18,347 bases of DNA from an uncultured Gemmatimonadota bacterium (GTDB lineage Bacteria > Gemmatimonadota > Gemmatimonadetes > Gemmatimonadales > Gemmatimonadaceae), in the NCBI GenBank assembly GCA_946479895.1, contig CAMLHT010000046.1, positions 1 through 18,347 of the forward strand, read 5' to 3'. Position numbers and translations under genes: made by a program. Shown here piece by piece: positions 1 through 6,803 of the stretch; positions within the stretch are counted from its first letter, which is position 1, and each line of letters begins with the position of its first letter. Under the pieces are notes generated by a model. It saw nothing but the letters and a program-made list of their open reading frames with translations, was not told where the DNA came from and ran no database searches.

Positions 1-883
1 TTCCGATCGTCAGCGTTTCCGCCGCCTTCGCGCGGGCCTCGACGGTGTCGTCGGCGCCGCGCCCCCAGTGCGAGCGGAGGGCGATGGTCAGCACGCGGTT
101 GAAATAGCCGCTGAGCTGGGAGCTCTCGTCCACCTTCCGCACGGCCGTGTCGAGAACGTCCTGCGTGAACCCGCCACCGCGCTGGGTCCCGTTCACGATC
201 GCCAGCGCACGCGCGGCCGCGCGGATGCCGTCGTCGCCAAGCAGGGTCATCACGCCGTGATCGTGCGGGATGGCGAGCGACCAGGGCCGGCCCGCCTCGG
301 GCCTGACGAGGGCAGCGTGGACGAGGTGGCGGTACCGAACGATCCCGACCGGCACGTCCGCGTGGGTCAGCCGGGTGCCGGGCAGGTGCATGACGTCCAG
401 CACGCGGTTGCCGTACATGGACATGAGAAGCTGCGCCGTCGCCGCGCGCGGATCGCGCCGCGAGGCGGTGCGGCTCGACGACAACAGCGTCCGGCTGGCG
501 TTGATGAAGCCCGACGCGATGCGATCCATGAAGCGGCTCGCCATCGGGCGCGGACGTGCCAGCACCCTGCCATAGCGCCACGCGGCGAATTCGGGCCTCA
601 GCGCCGGGCCGACGCGCACCAGCTCGAGATCATCGGCGAGCCAGGCCAGGCCGATGTTGCCCGAGGAATAGCGGAGGCTCGTCCTTCGGAAGCGGCGCTC
701 GCACTCGTCGACGACCTCGAAGCGCTCCTCGATCGGAACCAGGTTCCACCGCGCGCAGTGCGGGCAGACGGCCCACACGCGCGCCTTGTCCGGATCGAAC
801 GCGACCCGCCGCGCGAACGGGAAGGTCTCCAGGACGCCGTTGTGGCCAAGGGGGCCGTAACAGAAAGTGCAGGTGTCGTACAT
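1..883 (-). CDS. Zinc-ribbon protein of unknown function, C-terminus cut by window edge
   Basis: An open minus-strand frame starts at ATG 883-881 and runs without a stop to the window edge, giving 294 visible codons. The N-terminus begins MYDTCTFC and a second pair CPHC follows near residue 40, so two CxxC knuckles probably form a zinc ribbon. Next comes a charged stretch (PIEERFEVVDECERRFR) and a region reading LELVRVGPALRPEFAAWRYG. The later part has no clear signal peptide or membrane helix, so the protein is probably cytoplasmic. I do not recognise a named family; similar zinc-ribbon proteins are known to me only as hypothetical proteins. The start was chosen because the first knuckle lies five residues after it; the frame stays open further upstream and no good ribosome binding site is visible. 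The frame is real because the amino-acid composition is ordinary, while the overlapping frames are rich in Arg, Ala and Pro. Confidence 0.75.
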   Translation of the reverse strand, partial: MYDTCTFCYGPLGHNGVLETFPFARRVAFDPDKARVWAVCPHCARWNLVPIEERFEVVDECERRFRRTSLRYSSGNIGLAWLADDLELVRVGPALRPEFAAWRYGRVLARPRPMASRFMDRIASGFINASRTLLSSSRTASRRDPRAATAQLLMSMYGNRVLDVMHLPGTRLTHADVPVGIVRYRHLVHAALVRPEAGRPWSLAIPHDHGVMTLLGDDGIRAAARALAIVNGTQRGGGFTQDVLDTAVRKVDESSQLSGYFNRVLTIALRSHWGRGADDTVEARAKAAETLTIG

Positions 884-1000
884 GCGGAATTGGACACCGG
901 ATCGCGTGGTGCGGCTGCGGGGCGGTGGATCCCCGCGCGGACCCGGTCTGGAATTCGGGGATAAGCATTGCCGAAGTGAGGGCGAGCTGAGGCCCGGGGT

Positions 1001-1040
1001 CAGCTGTCAGGGAGTCAGGGTTTCAGGTGACAGGGCCTGG
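1001..1040 (+). repeat. Left copy of S23-associated 40-nt repeat
   Basis: The 40 nt starting CAGCTGTCAGG and ending CAGGGCCTGG match 1603-1642 at 34 of 40 positions in the same orientation, and match the reverse complement of 1529-1568 at 33 of 40. The unit has a roughly heptameric rhythm of TCAGG/CAGG blocks. Together with 1529-1568 it forms imperfect terminal inverted repeats around the four-helix-bundle gene. GGCCC at 991-995 could pair with GGGCC at 1033-1037 to close a small hairpin here as well. Confidence 0.75.
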
Positions 1041-1086
1041 ATACGCCAACCCCAGGGGTGGGACCTGCATTCGAACAGTGCCATCT

Positions 1087-1127
1087 TCCGATCGAGGGTG
1101 CGATGGATCGATGACGCGTCGATCGGA
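1087..1127. promoter_or_regulatory. Perfect 9-bp inverted repeat upstream of S23-family gene
   Basis: TCCGATCGA at 1087-1095 is repeated as its reverse complement TCGATCGGA at 1119-1127, separated by 23 nt. The right half ends 21 nt before ATG 1149. The spacer holds further GATC/CGAT motifs. It could be an operator, or a stem in the 5' leader of the four-helix-bundle message. Function is inferred only from position. Confidence 0.4.
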
Positions 1128-1148
1128 GCGGTGCGGTAATGTCGTCGT

Positions 1149-1562
1149 ATGCGTGACCCGTCGAAGCTGATCGTCTGGCACCGCGCACTCGATTACTCGG
1201 TGGCCGTGTCCGCCGCGATTCCCCTGAGCGCCTCCAGAAAGGCTCCGGGATTGCGACGGCAGGTGATCCGTGCGGCATGCGCGATCTCGGAGGCGATCTC
1301 GGAGGGCTGCGGAAAGCGCACCGAGCGCGAGTTCGCGCGATATCTGGACATCGCGTGCGGGTCGGCGACGGAAGTTCAAGGCCAGCTCGCCCTGGCGCTC
1401 AGGCACGGGATCATCGATCGGCGACGGGCCGCCCGGCTCTGGCGCGAGGCGGGGGAAATCCGGCGAATGCTCACCGCCCTTGCCCGCAAGGTTCGCGAAC
1501 GGGCCGGCGGAATGGGGATGGTGAAGCGCCAGGCCCTCGTACCTGATCCCCTGAGTGCCTGA
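1149..1562 (+). CDS. Four-helix-bundle protein, S23/IVP family (23S rRNA intervening-sequence protein-like)
   Basis: The product is 137 aa. It opens MRDPSKLIVWHRALDYSV, the usual N-terminal signature of the TIGR02436/S23 family, followed by the conserved helices RRQVIRAACAISEAISEGCG and REFARYLDIACGSATEVQGQ. Members are small basic helical bundles, found in 23S rRNA intervening sequences or as stand-alone genes; the Avd protein of diversity-generating retroelements is a relative that binds RNA. The cellular role of stand-alone members is not known. The gene lies on the strand opposite to its neighbours and is bracketed by related repeats (1001-1040 and 1529-1642). Residues 128-137 and the stop codon are encoded by the right-hand repeat, so the C-terminal tail is repeat-derived, and the protein is slightly longer than the usual 115-125 aa. 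No clear ribosome binding site precedes ATG 1149. No rRNA or reverse transcriptase gene is visible nearby. Confidence 0.88.
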   Translation: MRDPSKLIVWHRALDYSVAVSAAIPLSASRKAPGLRRQVIRAACAISEAISEGCGKRTEREFARYLDIACGSATEVQGQLALALRHGIIDRRRAARLWREAGEIRRMLTALARKVRERAGGMGMVKRQALVPDPLSA

Positions 1563-1642
1563 CAGCTGATGCCGAGTCGGAGAATACGCCGTAACTCGGC
1601 ATCAGCTGTCAGGCACTCAGGGGATCAGGCGGCAGGGCCTGG
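1529..1642. repeat. Long hairpin built from two inverted copies of the S23-associated repeat
   Basis: Arm 1 (1529-1577) and arm 2 (1594-1642) are reverse complements at 45 of 49 positions, with all four mismatches clustered 10-13 nt from the outer ends, leaving 36 uninterrupted pairs next to a 16-nt loop (1578-1593). Arm 2 is a direct copy of the left repeat at 1001-1040. The hairpin contains the stop codon of the plus-strand four-helix-bundle gene (1560-1562) and of the minus-strand DUF2339 gene (1625-1627). It may act as a two-way transcription barrier, though no T-tract follows either arm, so it is not a classical intrinsic terminator. Confidence 0.88.
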
Positions 1643-3577
1643 AGTCGCGGCCTTTTGCTGCACTTCCGCTCCGCGACGATACCAGTAGCCAACGGCAAGC
1701 AGGAATGCGCTCACCGCGAAGAACACGGCGATCTTCACCCCCGGGCTCGGAATCCCGAAGGCCTCCATGATCGCCTTCCACGCTGCCCAGAGGGCGACAG
1801 CGAGGCCGATCAGGCGCAGGTGCCGCACGTTGCGGAGGCGCCCGATGTGAATCATCAGGGCGCCGGTGGCGGCGTAGTAGACGACGAGCAGGGCCGTCGC
1901 CGCCGTCTGGCTCCACGCGCCCTGGAGCTCCATCACGCCCCAGAAGAACGCCGTCGCCCCTGCCCCGGTGAGGAATGCCTCGCGAATGGACCCGCGCACC
2001 CTGACGTCGAGCTCGGGAAAGAAGCCTGGCCCTGCCATGATGCGCGCGCCGAGCACCCAGCCGGTGAGTGACGCCGCGACGGCGAGGGTTTCGACGGTCC
2101 CGAACGGGACGTATGCGAATCGCGGGAGCGCCGCCGAATCGAGGAGCGCCCAGAAGGACGCGAGCGTGAAGGCCAGGAAGGCGCCGGCGATGAACGGCAG
2201 TCGGTTCATGCGGAGCGCCGTCATCACCATCACGACGCCCATGGCCGCCGTGCCCGCGACGCGCGCGAGGTGACGGTCGAAGAAGGCGGCCGGCACGATC
2301 CACAGCGCGATGAGTGATGCCGTCGCCGCATATCGTCCCGCTTCCGGCGCTCCCCTCGTCCGGTGCGTCATCCACACTGCCAGCCCGGCAAAGGCCAGCG
2401 CGATCGCCGCGCTTTGAAGCGATACGACATCCGGCGTCGCCGCGATCGTCGCCAGGAACAGCGCGACGGGCAAGATGAACGCGTCGATCAGGCTGTCACG
2501 ATCCACCAGCGGCTGCTCGAGCGTCGGGATCTCCGGCTCGCGCTCGAGGATGCCACCGCGCGTGAGGTCGAGCGCGGCGATGACGACGACGGTGCCGATC
2601 ATCGTCAGCGCCACAGCCCAGATGTCGGCGGGGTGCCGGTCGGCCCGCAGCAGCGCGCCAAGAGCCAGGGCGGCAGCCGACACCCGGATCAGCGACCGGC
2701 GATGGGCGGCATGGGTGAACGGGATGACCGTCGCGAGCATCAGCAGCGGCGTGATCACGCCAAGGCGGCGCGAGATCCATTCCGGCGGCGACTGCGACGC
2801 GATGCCGGTCGCCGTCGCAATCGTGTAGAGGATGACACTCCAGATCACGACGCCGCGGGCCGCCTTCCACGACCGATCGCCGAGCGCCGCCGACCCCAGG
2901 GCCACGATGATCACGCCGTAGATGGCGAGCGCGATGCGGCTGCCGTGTGAGTCGCCGGCCACGAACGGCGCGATCGCCGCTCCGCCGAACCCGATGGCGC
3001 ACAGCGCCTCCTCGTCGTGCCGCAGCGCGAACTCGGCCAGCATCACCGAGGAGAGGAGCCCGATGCCGAGCGCCACCCAGGACGGGATGACGTGCAGCAG
3101 CGGCCCCGCGCTCCAGCAGACGAGGTGGACGACGCCGAGGGCGATCGCCATGAGGATGTTGCCGTATTCGCGCGTGCCACGCGTCCGGAGACGCATGCCA
3201 CCGAACGCGAGTGCGGCCGCCGCGGCGTATCCGACGAGCACGCGCGCCATCGGGCCCAGCAGGCCACTCCGGATGGCCCAGTTCAGGAAGATCCCGACGG
3301 TGATGAGGGCGAGCAGCGTGGCCACGGCAATCGTCCCGTAGCGTCCGATGATCTCCTCGAATGAGCGGCGCGGCGGGTCCAGGAAGACGGGCTGGGGCGA
3401 CGACGCCGCCGAAGGTGCTCGCGGCCCTGACGTCGGCGGCGGCGCTGGCGCCCTGTACTCCGCGCGCGGAGCAGCCGCCGGTGCGCCTACGTGGTCGCGC
3501 AGGCGCGCGAACTCCGCGCGCAGGATCGCCATTTCCCGTTCGAGGCGTGTCAGCCGTTCCGCGTCAGAGTCGCTCAT
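1625..3577 (-). CDS. DUF2339 family multi-pass membrane protein
   Basis: The product is 650 aa. Residues about 5-30 (ERLTRLEREMAILRAEFARL) look like a short coiled coil. A Pro/Ala-rich linker follows to about residue 70, and the rest is a long series of hydrophobic segments typical of the large DUF2339 predicted membrane proteins, beginning at FEEIIGRYGTIAVATLLALI. The function of this family is not established. The start at ATG 3577-3575 places the coiled coil at the extreme N-terminus, with GGGAG about 12 nt upstream. The gene is the last of the minus-strand series, 54 nt after the beta-propeller gene. Its final residues PGPAA and its stop codon lie inside the repeat hairpin at 1594-1642, so the terminus seems to have been rewritten by the repeat. 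No motif suggests enzymatic activity. Confidence 0.85.
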   Translation of the reverse strand: MSDSDAERLTRLEREMAILRAEFARLRDHVGAPAAAPRAEYRAPAPPPTSGPRAPSAASSPQPVFLDPPRRSFEEIIGRYGTIAVATLLALITVGIFLNWAIRSGLLGPMARVLVGYAAAAALAFGGMRLRTRGTREYGNILMAIALGVVHLVCWSAGPLLHVIPSWVALGIGLLSSVMLAEFALRHDEEALCAIGFGGAAIAPFVAGDSHGSRIALAIYGVIIVALGSAALGDRSWKAARGVVIWSVILYTIATATGIASQSPPEWISRRLGVITPLLMLATVIPFTHAAHRRSLIRVSAAALALGALLRADRHPADIWAVALTMIGTVVVIAALDLTRGGILEREPEIPTLEQPLVDRDSLIDAFILPVALFLATIAATPDVVSLQSAAIALAFAGLAVWMTHRTRGAPEAGRYAATASLIALWIVPAAFFDRHLARVAGTAAMGVVMVMTALRMNRLPFIAGAFLAFTLASFWALLDSAALPRFAYVPFGTVETLAVAASLTGWVLGARIMAGPGFFPELDVRVRGSIREAFLTGAGATAFFWGVMELQGAWSQTAATALLVVYYAATGALMIHIGRLRNVRHLRLIGLAVALWAAWKAIMEAFGIPSPGVKIAVFFAVSAFLLAVGYWYRRGAEVQQKAATPGPAA

Positions 3578-3631
3578 CGCGTATCACAGCTCCCGGGTGG
3601 GGGACGTACGGTGAATCGCGCCGGCCAGGTG

Positions 3632-4771
3632 TCAGCGAGGGATCGTGAAGCAGTAGACGGTCTGGAGATCATCCGCGTCCCGCCCCACGCCGCAGGCACG
3701 ATCGCCGCGGACGGCGAGCAGCCGGAAGCGCGCCGGGAATCGATAGGCCTTCGTGGAGACCGCCGCGGGATCGAGTCGCAGCCAGTACGAGCCCGAGCTG
3801 TCCGGATAACTCTCGACCCAGACCGGACCCCGGTCATCGGCGATGATCCGCCCGTATGCCGGCATCTCTCGCGGGAAGGGCATCTCGTTCACCATCCGCT
3901 CGGTGACCGCCCGGCGCTCGGGCTTCTCGGCCGCGATCGTGTTGGTGCGATAGGCGGCGATGAGCTGCGGCGTCACGGGGCGCCGCGCCAGTGGCGCGAC
4001 GTGAATGACACGAACCTGTCCATTCCCGTCCGCCTCACGAATCGCGCTGTCTTCGCCGTCACCGTAGACGAAGCCCGCTGATTTCGCGCTGATGGAGGTC
4101 GATCGACCCCAATGGAGATTCCAGTATGCGGTGCCGCCCATCTCGGGCGGCGTGGCCTGCACGAAGTGCTCTCCCTGGACCAGCCGCGCGACGCGCGGGC
4201 CGGTCTGGCCGCCGGGAGTCGCCCGAACGAACTGCTGATGGAAGACGACCGCTTCCTTCCGCGGCGTCATCGTCTTCACTTCGGAGAAGGACAGGAGAAA
4301 GTCGCCGCTCGCGAGCGCGATGGTGGTGTTGTGTGATCCGAGGGTGTCGGGACGGATGACCGGAAACTGTCGCCCCGGCTCGCCGGCAGGCCCGAAGATG
4401 GAAACGCGCCGCTGCAGGCGGTCGCTCACCACGATCGAGTCGCCACGGTAGAGTGACACGTCATACATGGACGCGAATTCGCCGGGGCCCGCGCCCTGGC
4501 GACCCACCTTCCTGATGAATGCGCCGGCCGGGCTGTGGTAGCACAGCTGCAGCTCGCCGGCGTTCGCGACCACGATGCCGCCACTCTGCTGAAGGACGAG
4601 CCCATTGACGCGATTGAGCTCGCACTCGGCCGAGGCGATCGCCAGCGACGGCGCGGTGACCTGGACGATTTCCCCCGCCGGCACCGCGGGGTACCGGATC
4701 GTTCGCGGAGCCTGGGCCAGTGCCGCACCCGCGAACAACCACAGCATCCCGACGGTGCCGGCCGGCCGCAT
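3632..4771 (-). CDS. Secreted beta-propeller (6-bladed/NHL-like) protein
   Basis: The product is 379 aa from ATG 4771-4769. The N-terminus (MRPAGTVGMLWLFAGAALAQA) is a Sec signal peptide with a likely cut near residue 20. The mature part shows propeller-like strands, such as VLQQSGGIVVANAGELQLCY, GAFIRKVGRQGAGPGEFASM and DSIVVSDRLQRRVSIFGPAG. The GxGPGEF turn followed by a strand reading DSIVVSD is characteristic of the 6-bladed beta-propeller proteins often found in Gemmatimonadota and Bacteroidota. These usually act as binding scaffolds outside the cytoplasm and carry no known catalytic site. An open frame extends upstream to 4966 but would overlap the transporter gene and lose the signal peptide. 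The chosen start is 2 nt after the stop of the MFS gene, consistent with translational coupling. The ligand is unknown. Confidence 0.8.
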   Translation of the reverse strand: MRPAGTVGMLWLFAGAALAQAPRTIRYPAVPAGEIVQVTAPSLAIASAECELNRVNGLVLQQSGGIVVANAGELQLCYHSPAGAFIRKVGRQGAGPGEFASMYDVSLYRGDSIVVSDRLQRRVSIFGPAGEPGRQFPVIRPDTLGSHNTTIALASGDFLLSFSEVKTMTPRKEAVVFHQQFVRATPGGQTGPRVARLVQGEHFVQATPPEMGGTAYWNLHWGRSTSISAKSAGFVYGDGEDSAIREADGNGQVRVIHVAPLARRPVTPQLIAAYRTNTIAAEKPERRAVTERMVNEMPFPREMPAYGRIIADDRGPVWVESYPDSSGSYWLRLDPAAVSTKAYRFPARFRLLAVRGDRACGVGRDADDLQTVYCFTIPR

Positions 4772-4773
4772 CC

Positions 4774-6033
4774 TCACGCCGGCGCGCTCGCGGGAATCGG
4801 CTCGTCGGCGCTGGTCTTCTCCGTCGGTTGCGGCTTGAAGAGCAGCGCGAACATCACCAGGACCACCGCGGCACCCGCCGCGGGCACGAGCCAGACCGAC
4901 CGCCAGTCGTGCGCGACCGCGCCGCCGGTGATCGTGTACTTCTGCACGATCACGCCGGAGAGCCACGAGCCGACGAACTGCCCGACGCCCAGCGTGACGA
5001 AGGCAATGAATCCCTGCGCCGCCGCCCGGATGCGGATGTCAGCCCGCTGGTCGACGTAGATCTGGCCGGTGACGAAGAAGAAGTCGTAGCAGATGCCGTG
5101 GACGATGATGCCGAGATAGAGCATCCAGATGACCGCCCCCGCATTGCCGTAGGCGAACATCAGGTAGCGGAACGTCCAGGCGGCCATGCCGATCAGCAGC
5201 ATCCGCTTCACCCCGAGCCGCACGAGGAACCAGGGCATCAGGATCATGAAGCCGATCTCCGACATCTGGCCCATCGTCATCTTCGTCGCCGGCTCGGCCA
5301 TCCCGATCTCGTTGAGGAAGAGATTGGTGAAGGCGTAGTAGAACTGGAGCGGGATGCAGAGGAGGAACGAGCCGAGCACGAAGACGAGGAACGAGCGGTC
5401 CTTCATCAGCGCGAGCGCGTCGAGGCCGAGGACGTCGCGCGCGGACAGCGGCTTCCCCGCCGCGTGCGGCGGGGTGTGCGGCAGCGTCAGCGCGTAGATG
5501 CCGAGGATCGCCGAGGCCACGGCGCCGATCTGGAGGGGCGTCGCCGTCGCCTCGATCTTCATCCGGCCGATCACGATGCCGGCGACGATCCAGCCGATGG
5601 TCCCGAGGACGCGAATGCGCGGGAAGTCCTTCGCCGGGTCGGCGATGTGGTCGAACGAGAGGGAGTTGCTGAGGGCCAGCGTCGGCATGAAGCACAGCGT
5701 GTACGCCAGCATGCCGATGTAGAACCCGGTGAAGCTCGTCTGGAGCGAGGCGTAGTAGAGCAGCCCGGCCCCGAGGAAGCTCAGCACGGCCAGGACCCGC
5801 TCGGTGGAGAAGAACCGGTCGGCGATCATCCCGACGAAGAACGGCGCGACGATCGCGGCGATCGCGGGAATGCCGTAGATCTGGCCGATCTGGGCGCCGT
5901 CGAACTTCAGCGTCTGCCCCATGAACGTGCCCATGGTCACGAGCCACGAGCCGTACACGAAGTACTGGATGAACATCATGGCCGAGAGGCGCGTCTTGAT
6001 GGCGCCGCCGGCCGGCGCGTGCGCGGCGCTCAT
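4774..6033 (-). CDS. MFS transporter, nucleoside:H+ symporter-like
   Basis: The product is 419 aa with about twelve hydrophobic segments. The N-terminal region [25 protein letters not shown], the [24 protein letters not shown] loop and the [21 protein letters not shown] stretch resemble the NupG/XapB-type nucleoside:H+ symporter group of the major facilitator superfamily. Members import small polar solutes by proton symport across the inner membrane. In Gemmatimonadota and Bacteroidota such permeases often sit beside DUF1080 and Gfo/Idh/MocA genes, so a sugar or sugar derivative is as likely a substrate as a nucleoside (inference). The start ATG 6033-6031 overlaps the TGA of the DUF1080 gene as ATGA, which fixes the start and implies coupled translation. 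The C-terminus ends in a Pro/Ala-rich cytoplasmic tail. Confidence 0.87.
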   Translation of the reverse strand: MSAAHAPAGGAIKTRLSAMMFIQYFVYGSWLVTMGTFMGQTLKFDGAQIGQIYGIPAIAAIVAPFFVGMIADRFFSTERVLAVLSFLGAGLLYYASLQTSFTGFYIGMLAYTLCFMPTLALSNSLSFDHIADPAKDFPRIRVLGTIGWIVAGIVIGRMKIEATATPLQIGAVASAILGIYALTLPHTPPHAAGKPLSARDVLGLDALALMKDRSFLVFVLGSFLLCIPLQFYYAFTNLFLNEIGMAEPATKMTMGQMSEIGFMILMPWFLVRLGVKRMLLIGMAAWTFRYLMFAYGNAGAVIWMLYLGIIVHGICYDFFFVTGQIYVDQRADIRIRAAAQGFIAFVTLGVGQFVGSWLSGVIVQKYTITGGAVAHDWRSVWLVPAAGAAVVLVMFALLFKPQPTEKTSADEPIPASAPA

Positions 6034-6803
6034 CGGATCTCCCGGATCTTGATGTTCTTCAGCTCGAGCGAGCCGCCATGGTCACCCTGGATGGCGATCA
6101 GCCCGGAGTGGGCGAGACCCCAGTTGGGGTACACCTTGAACTTGCTGGCCGCGACCTTGGCCTTCCAGTCGGGGCTCCACGCCTCGTACTCGATGGTCTT
6201 CTGGCCGTTCATCCAGTGCTCGATGTGCGCGCCGCGCGCCACGATCCTCGAGGTGTTCCAGTTGCCGCCGACCTTCGCGACGCCCTTCGGCGGGGCGTAG
6301 AGCCCGTAGGCCGCGCCGGCCGAGGTGAGCGGGTTGCGGCTGTCGGGCGTGAGCGAGTCGTCGGCGATCTGGAACTCCGGCGCGCTCCAGTAGACCTTGT
6401 CCTGCGACTCGTTGGCCCGGTAGAAGACGCCGGCGTTGCCGCGGGGCGAGACCTTCCAGTCGAAGGAGAGCTCGAAGTCGCCGAAGCTCTCGCGGGTCAC
6501 GATGTCGTCGCCGGGACGGGTCTTGGTCAGGATGCCGTCGACGATGGTCCACTGCGGCCCGATCGTGTCGGCGCGATAGGCCCGCCACTGGGACAGGCTC
6601 CGCCCGTCGAAGAGCAGCTTCCACCCGTCCCGCACTTCCTGCGCGGTGAGCGTGTTGGGGCCGGCTCCGGACGGCTGGGCGGCGGCGGCCGGCGATCCGA
6701 CGGTGGCCGCTCGAGAGCAGGCCGCGAGCGCGGCGAAGAGAAGCAGATTCCTCGCCGCGCTCGGGATGACACGGGCTGCGCCCGGAATGACAGATACTCT
6801 CAT
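6030..6803 (-). CDS. DUF1080 lipoprotein (3-keto-glycoside hydrolase-like)
   Basis: The product is 257 aa. The leader ends in a lipobox, LAAC, with the lipidated Cys at residue 29. The mature domain starts [17 protein letters not shown], the standard opening of the DUF1080 (3-keto-disaccharide hydrolase, PF06439) concanavalin-like fold, and continues with [20 protein letters not shown] and [12 protein letters not shown]. Characterised relatives cleave 3-keto-glycosides; for this protein that activity is inferred. The ATG at 6803-6801 overlaps the TGA of the upstream Gfo/Idh/MocA gene by one base (TGATG), which fixes the start. Residues 4-21 of the signal peptide ([16 protein letters not shown]) are encoded by an interspersed repeat at 6741-6793, so the export leader is partly repeat-derived. 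The gene joins the transporter through an ATGA overlap. The protein should sit in the envelope on a membrane anchor. Confidence 0.88.
   Translation of the reverse strand: MRVSVIPGAARVIPSAARNLLLFAALAACSRAATVGSPAAAAQPSGAGPNTLTAQEVRDGWKLLFDGRSLSQWRAYRADTIGPQWTIVDGILTKTRPGDDIVTRESFGDFELSFDWKVSPRGNAGVFYRANESQDKVYWSAPEFQIADDSLTPDSRNPLTSAGAAYGLYAPPKGVAKVGGNWNTSRIVARGAHIEHWMNGQKTIEYEAWSPDWKAKVAASKFKVYPNWGLAHSGLIAIQGDHGGSLELKNIKIREIR
6741..6793 (-). repeat. Palindromic-family repeat inside the DUF1080 leader
   Basis: Positions 6741-6770 match 10514-10543 at 26 of 30 (AAGCAGAT-CCTCGC ... GGATGAC), and the following unit ending GGAATGACA at about 6771-6792 is related to 10544-10565 ending GGGATGACA. 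The same two-unit order thus occurs in both places. Here the repeat is translated in frame as residues 4-21 of the DUF1080 lipoprotein. Repeats with GTCAT-CC-GAG...GAATCTG ends are a familiar interspersed type in Gemmatimonadota-like genomes. Confidence 0.75.

Larger units (their letters stand above)
884..1148. other. Intergenic region between zinc-ribbon gene and S23-family gene
   Basis: This 265-nt stretch must carry the upstream signals of two divergent genes, the zinc-ribbon gene (minus) and the four-helix-bundle gene (plus). It contains one copy of the S23-associated repeat (1001-1040) and a perfect 9-bp inverted repeat (1087-1095 with 1119-1127). No confident promoter hexamers were found. 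A TAATGT-like box at 1137-1142 lies too close to ATG 1149 unless the message is leaderless. Confidence 0.5.

Noticed and set aside
68..964. A 298-codon plus-strand open frame at the left end
   Set aside because: Antisense of the zinc-ribbon gene; low-complexity composition rich in Arg, Ala, Asp and His.
1149..1642. rRNA intervening sequence or diversity-generating retroelement around the S23-family gene
   Set aside because: No 23S rRNA sequence, reverse transcriptase or variable/template repeat pair is visible in the window, so neither classic context applies.
1529..1642. Classical intrinsic terminator
   Set aside because: The stem is very long and strong but neither side is followed by a T-tract, so it was called a repeat hairpin with only a possible terminator role.
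4720..6300. A 526-codon plus-strand open frame antisense to the transporter and propeller genes
   Set aside because: Its translation is dominated by Arg, Glu, Asp, His and Gly with no domain signature, as expected from the antisense of a GC-rich gene; the minus-strand genes have signal peptides, membrane segments and family motifs.
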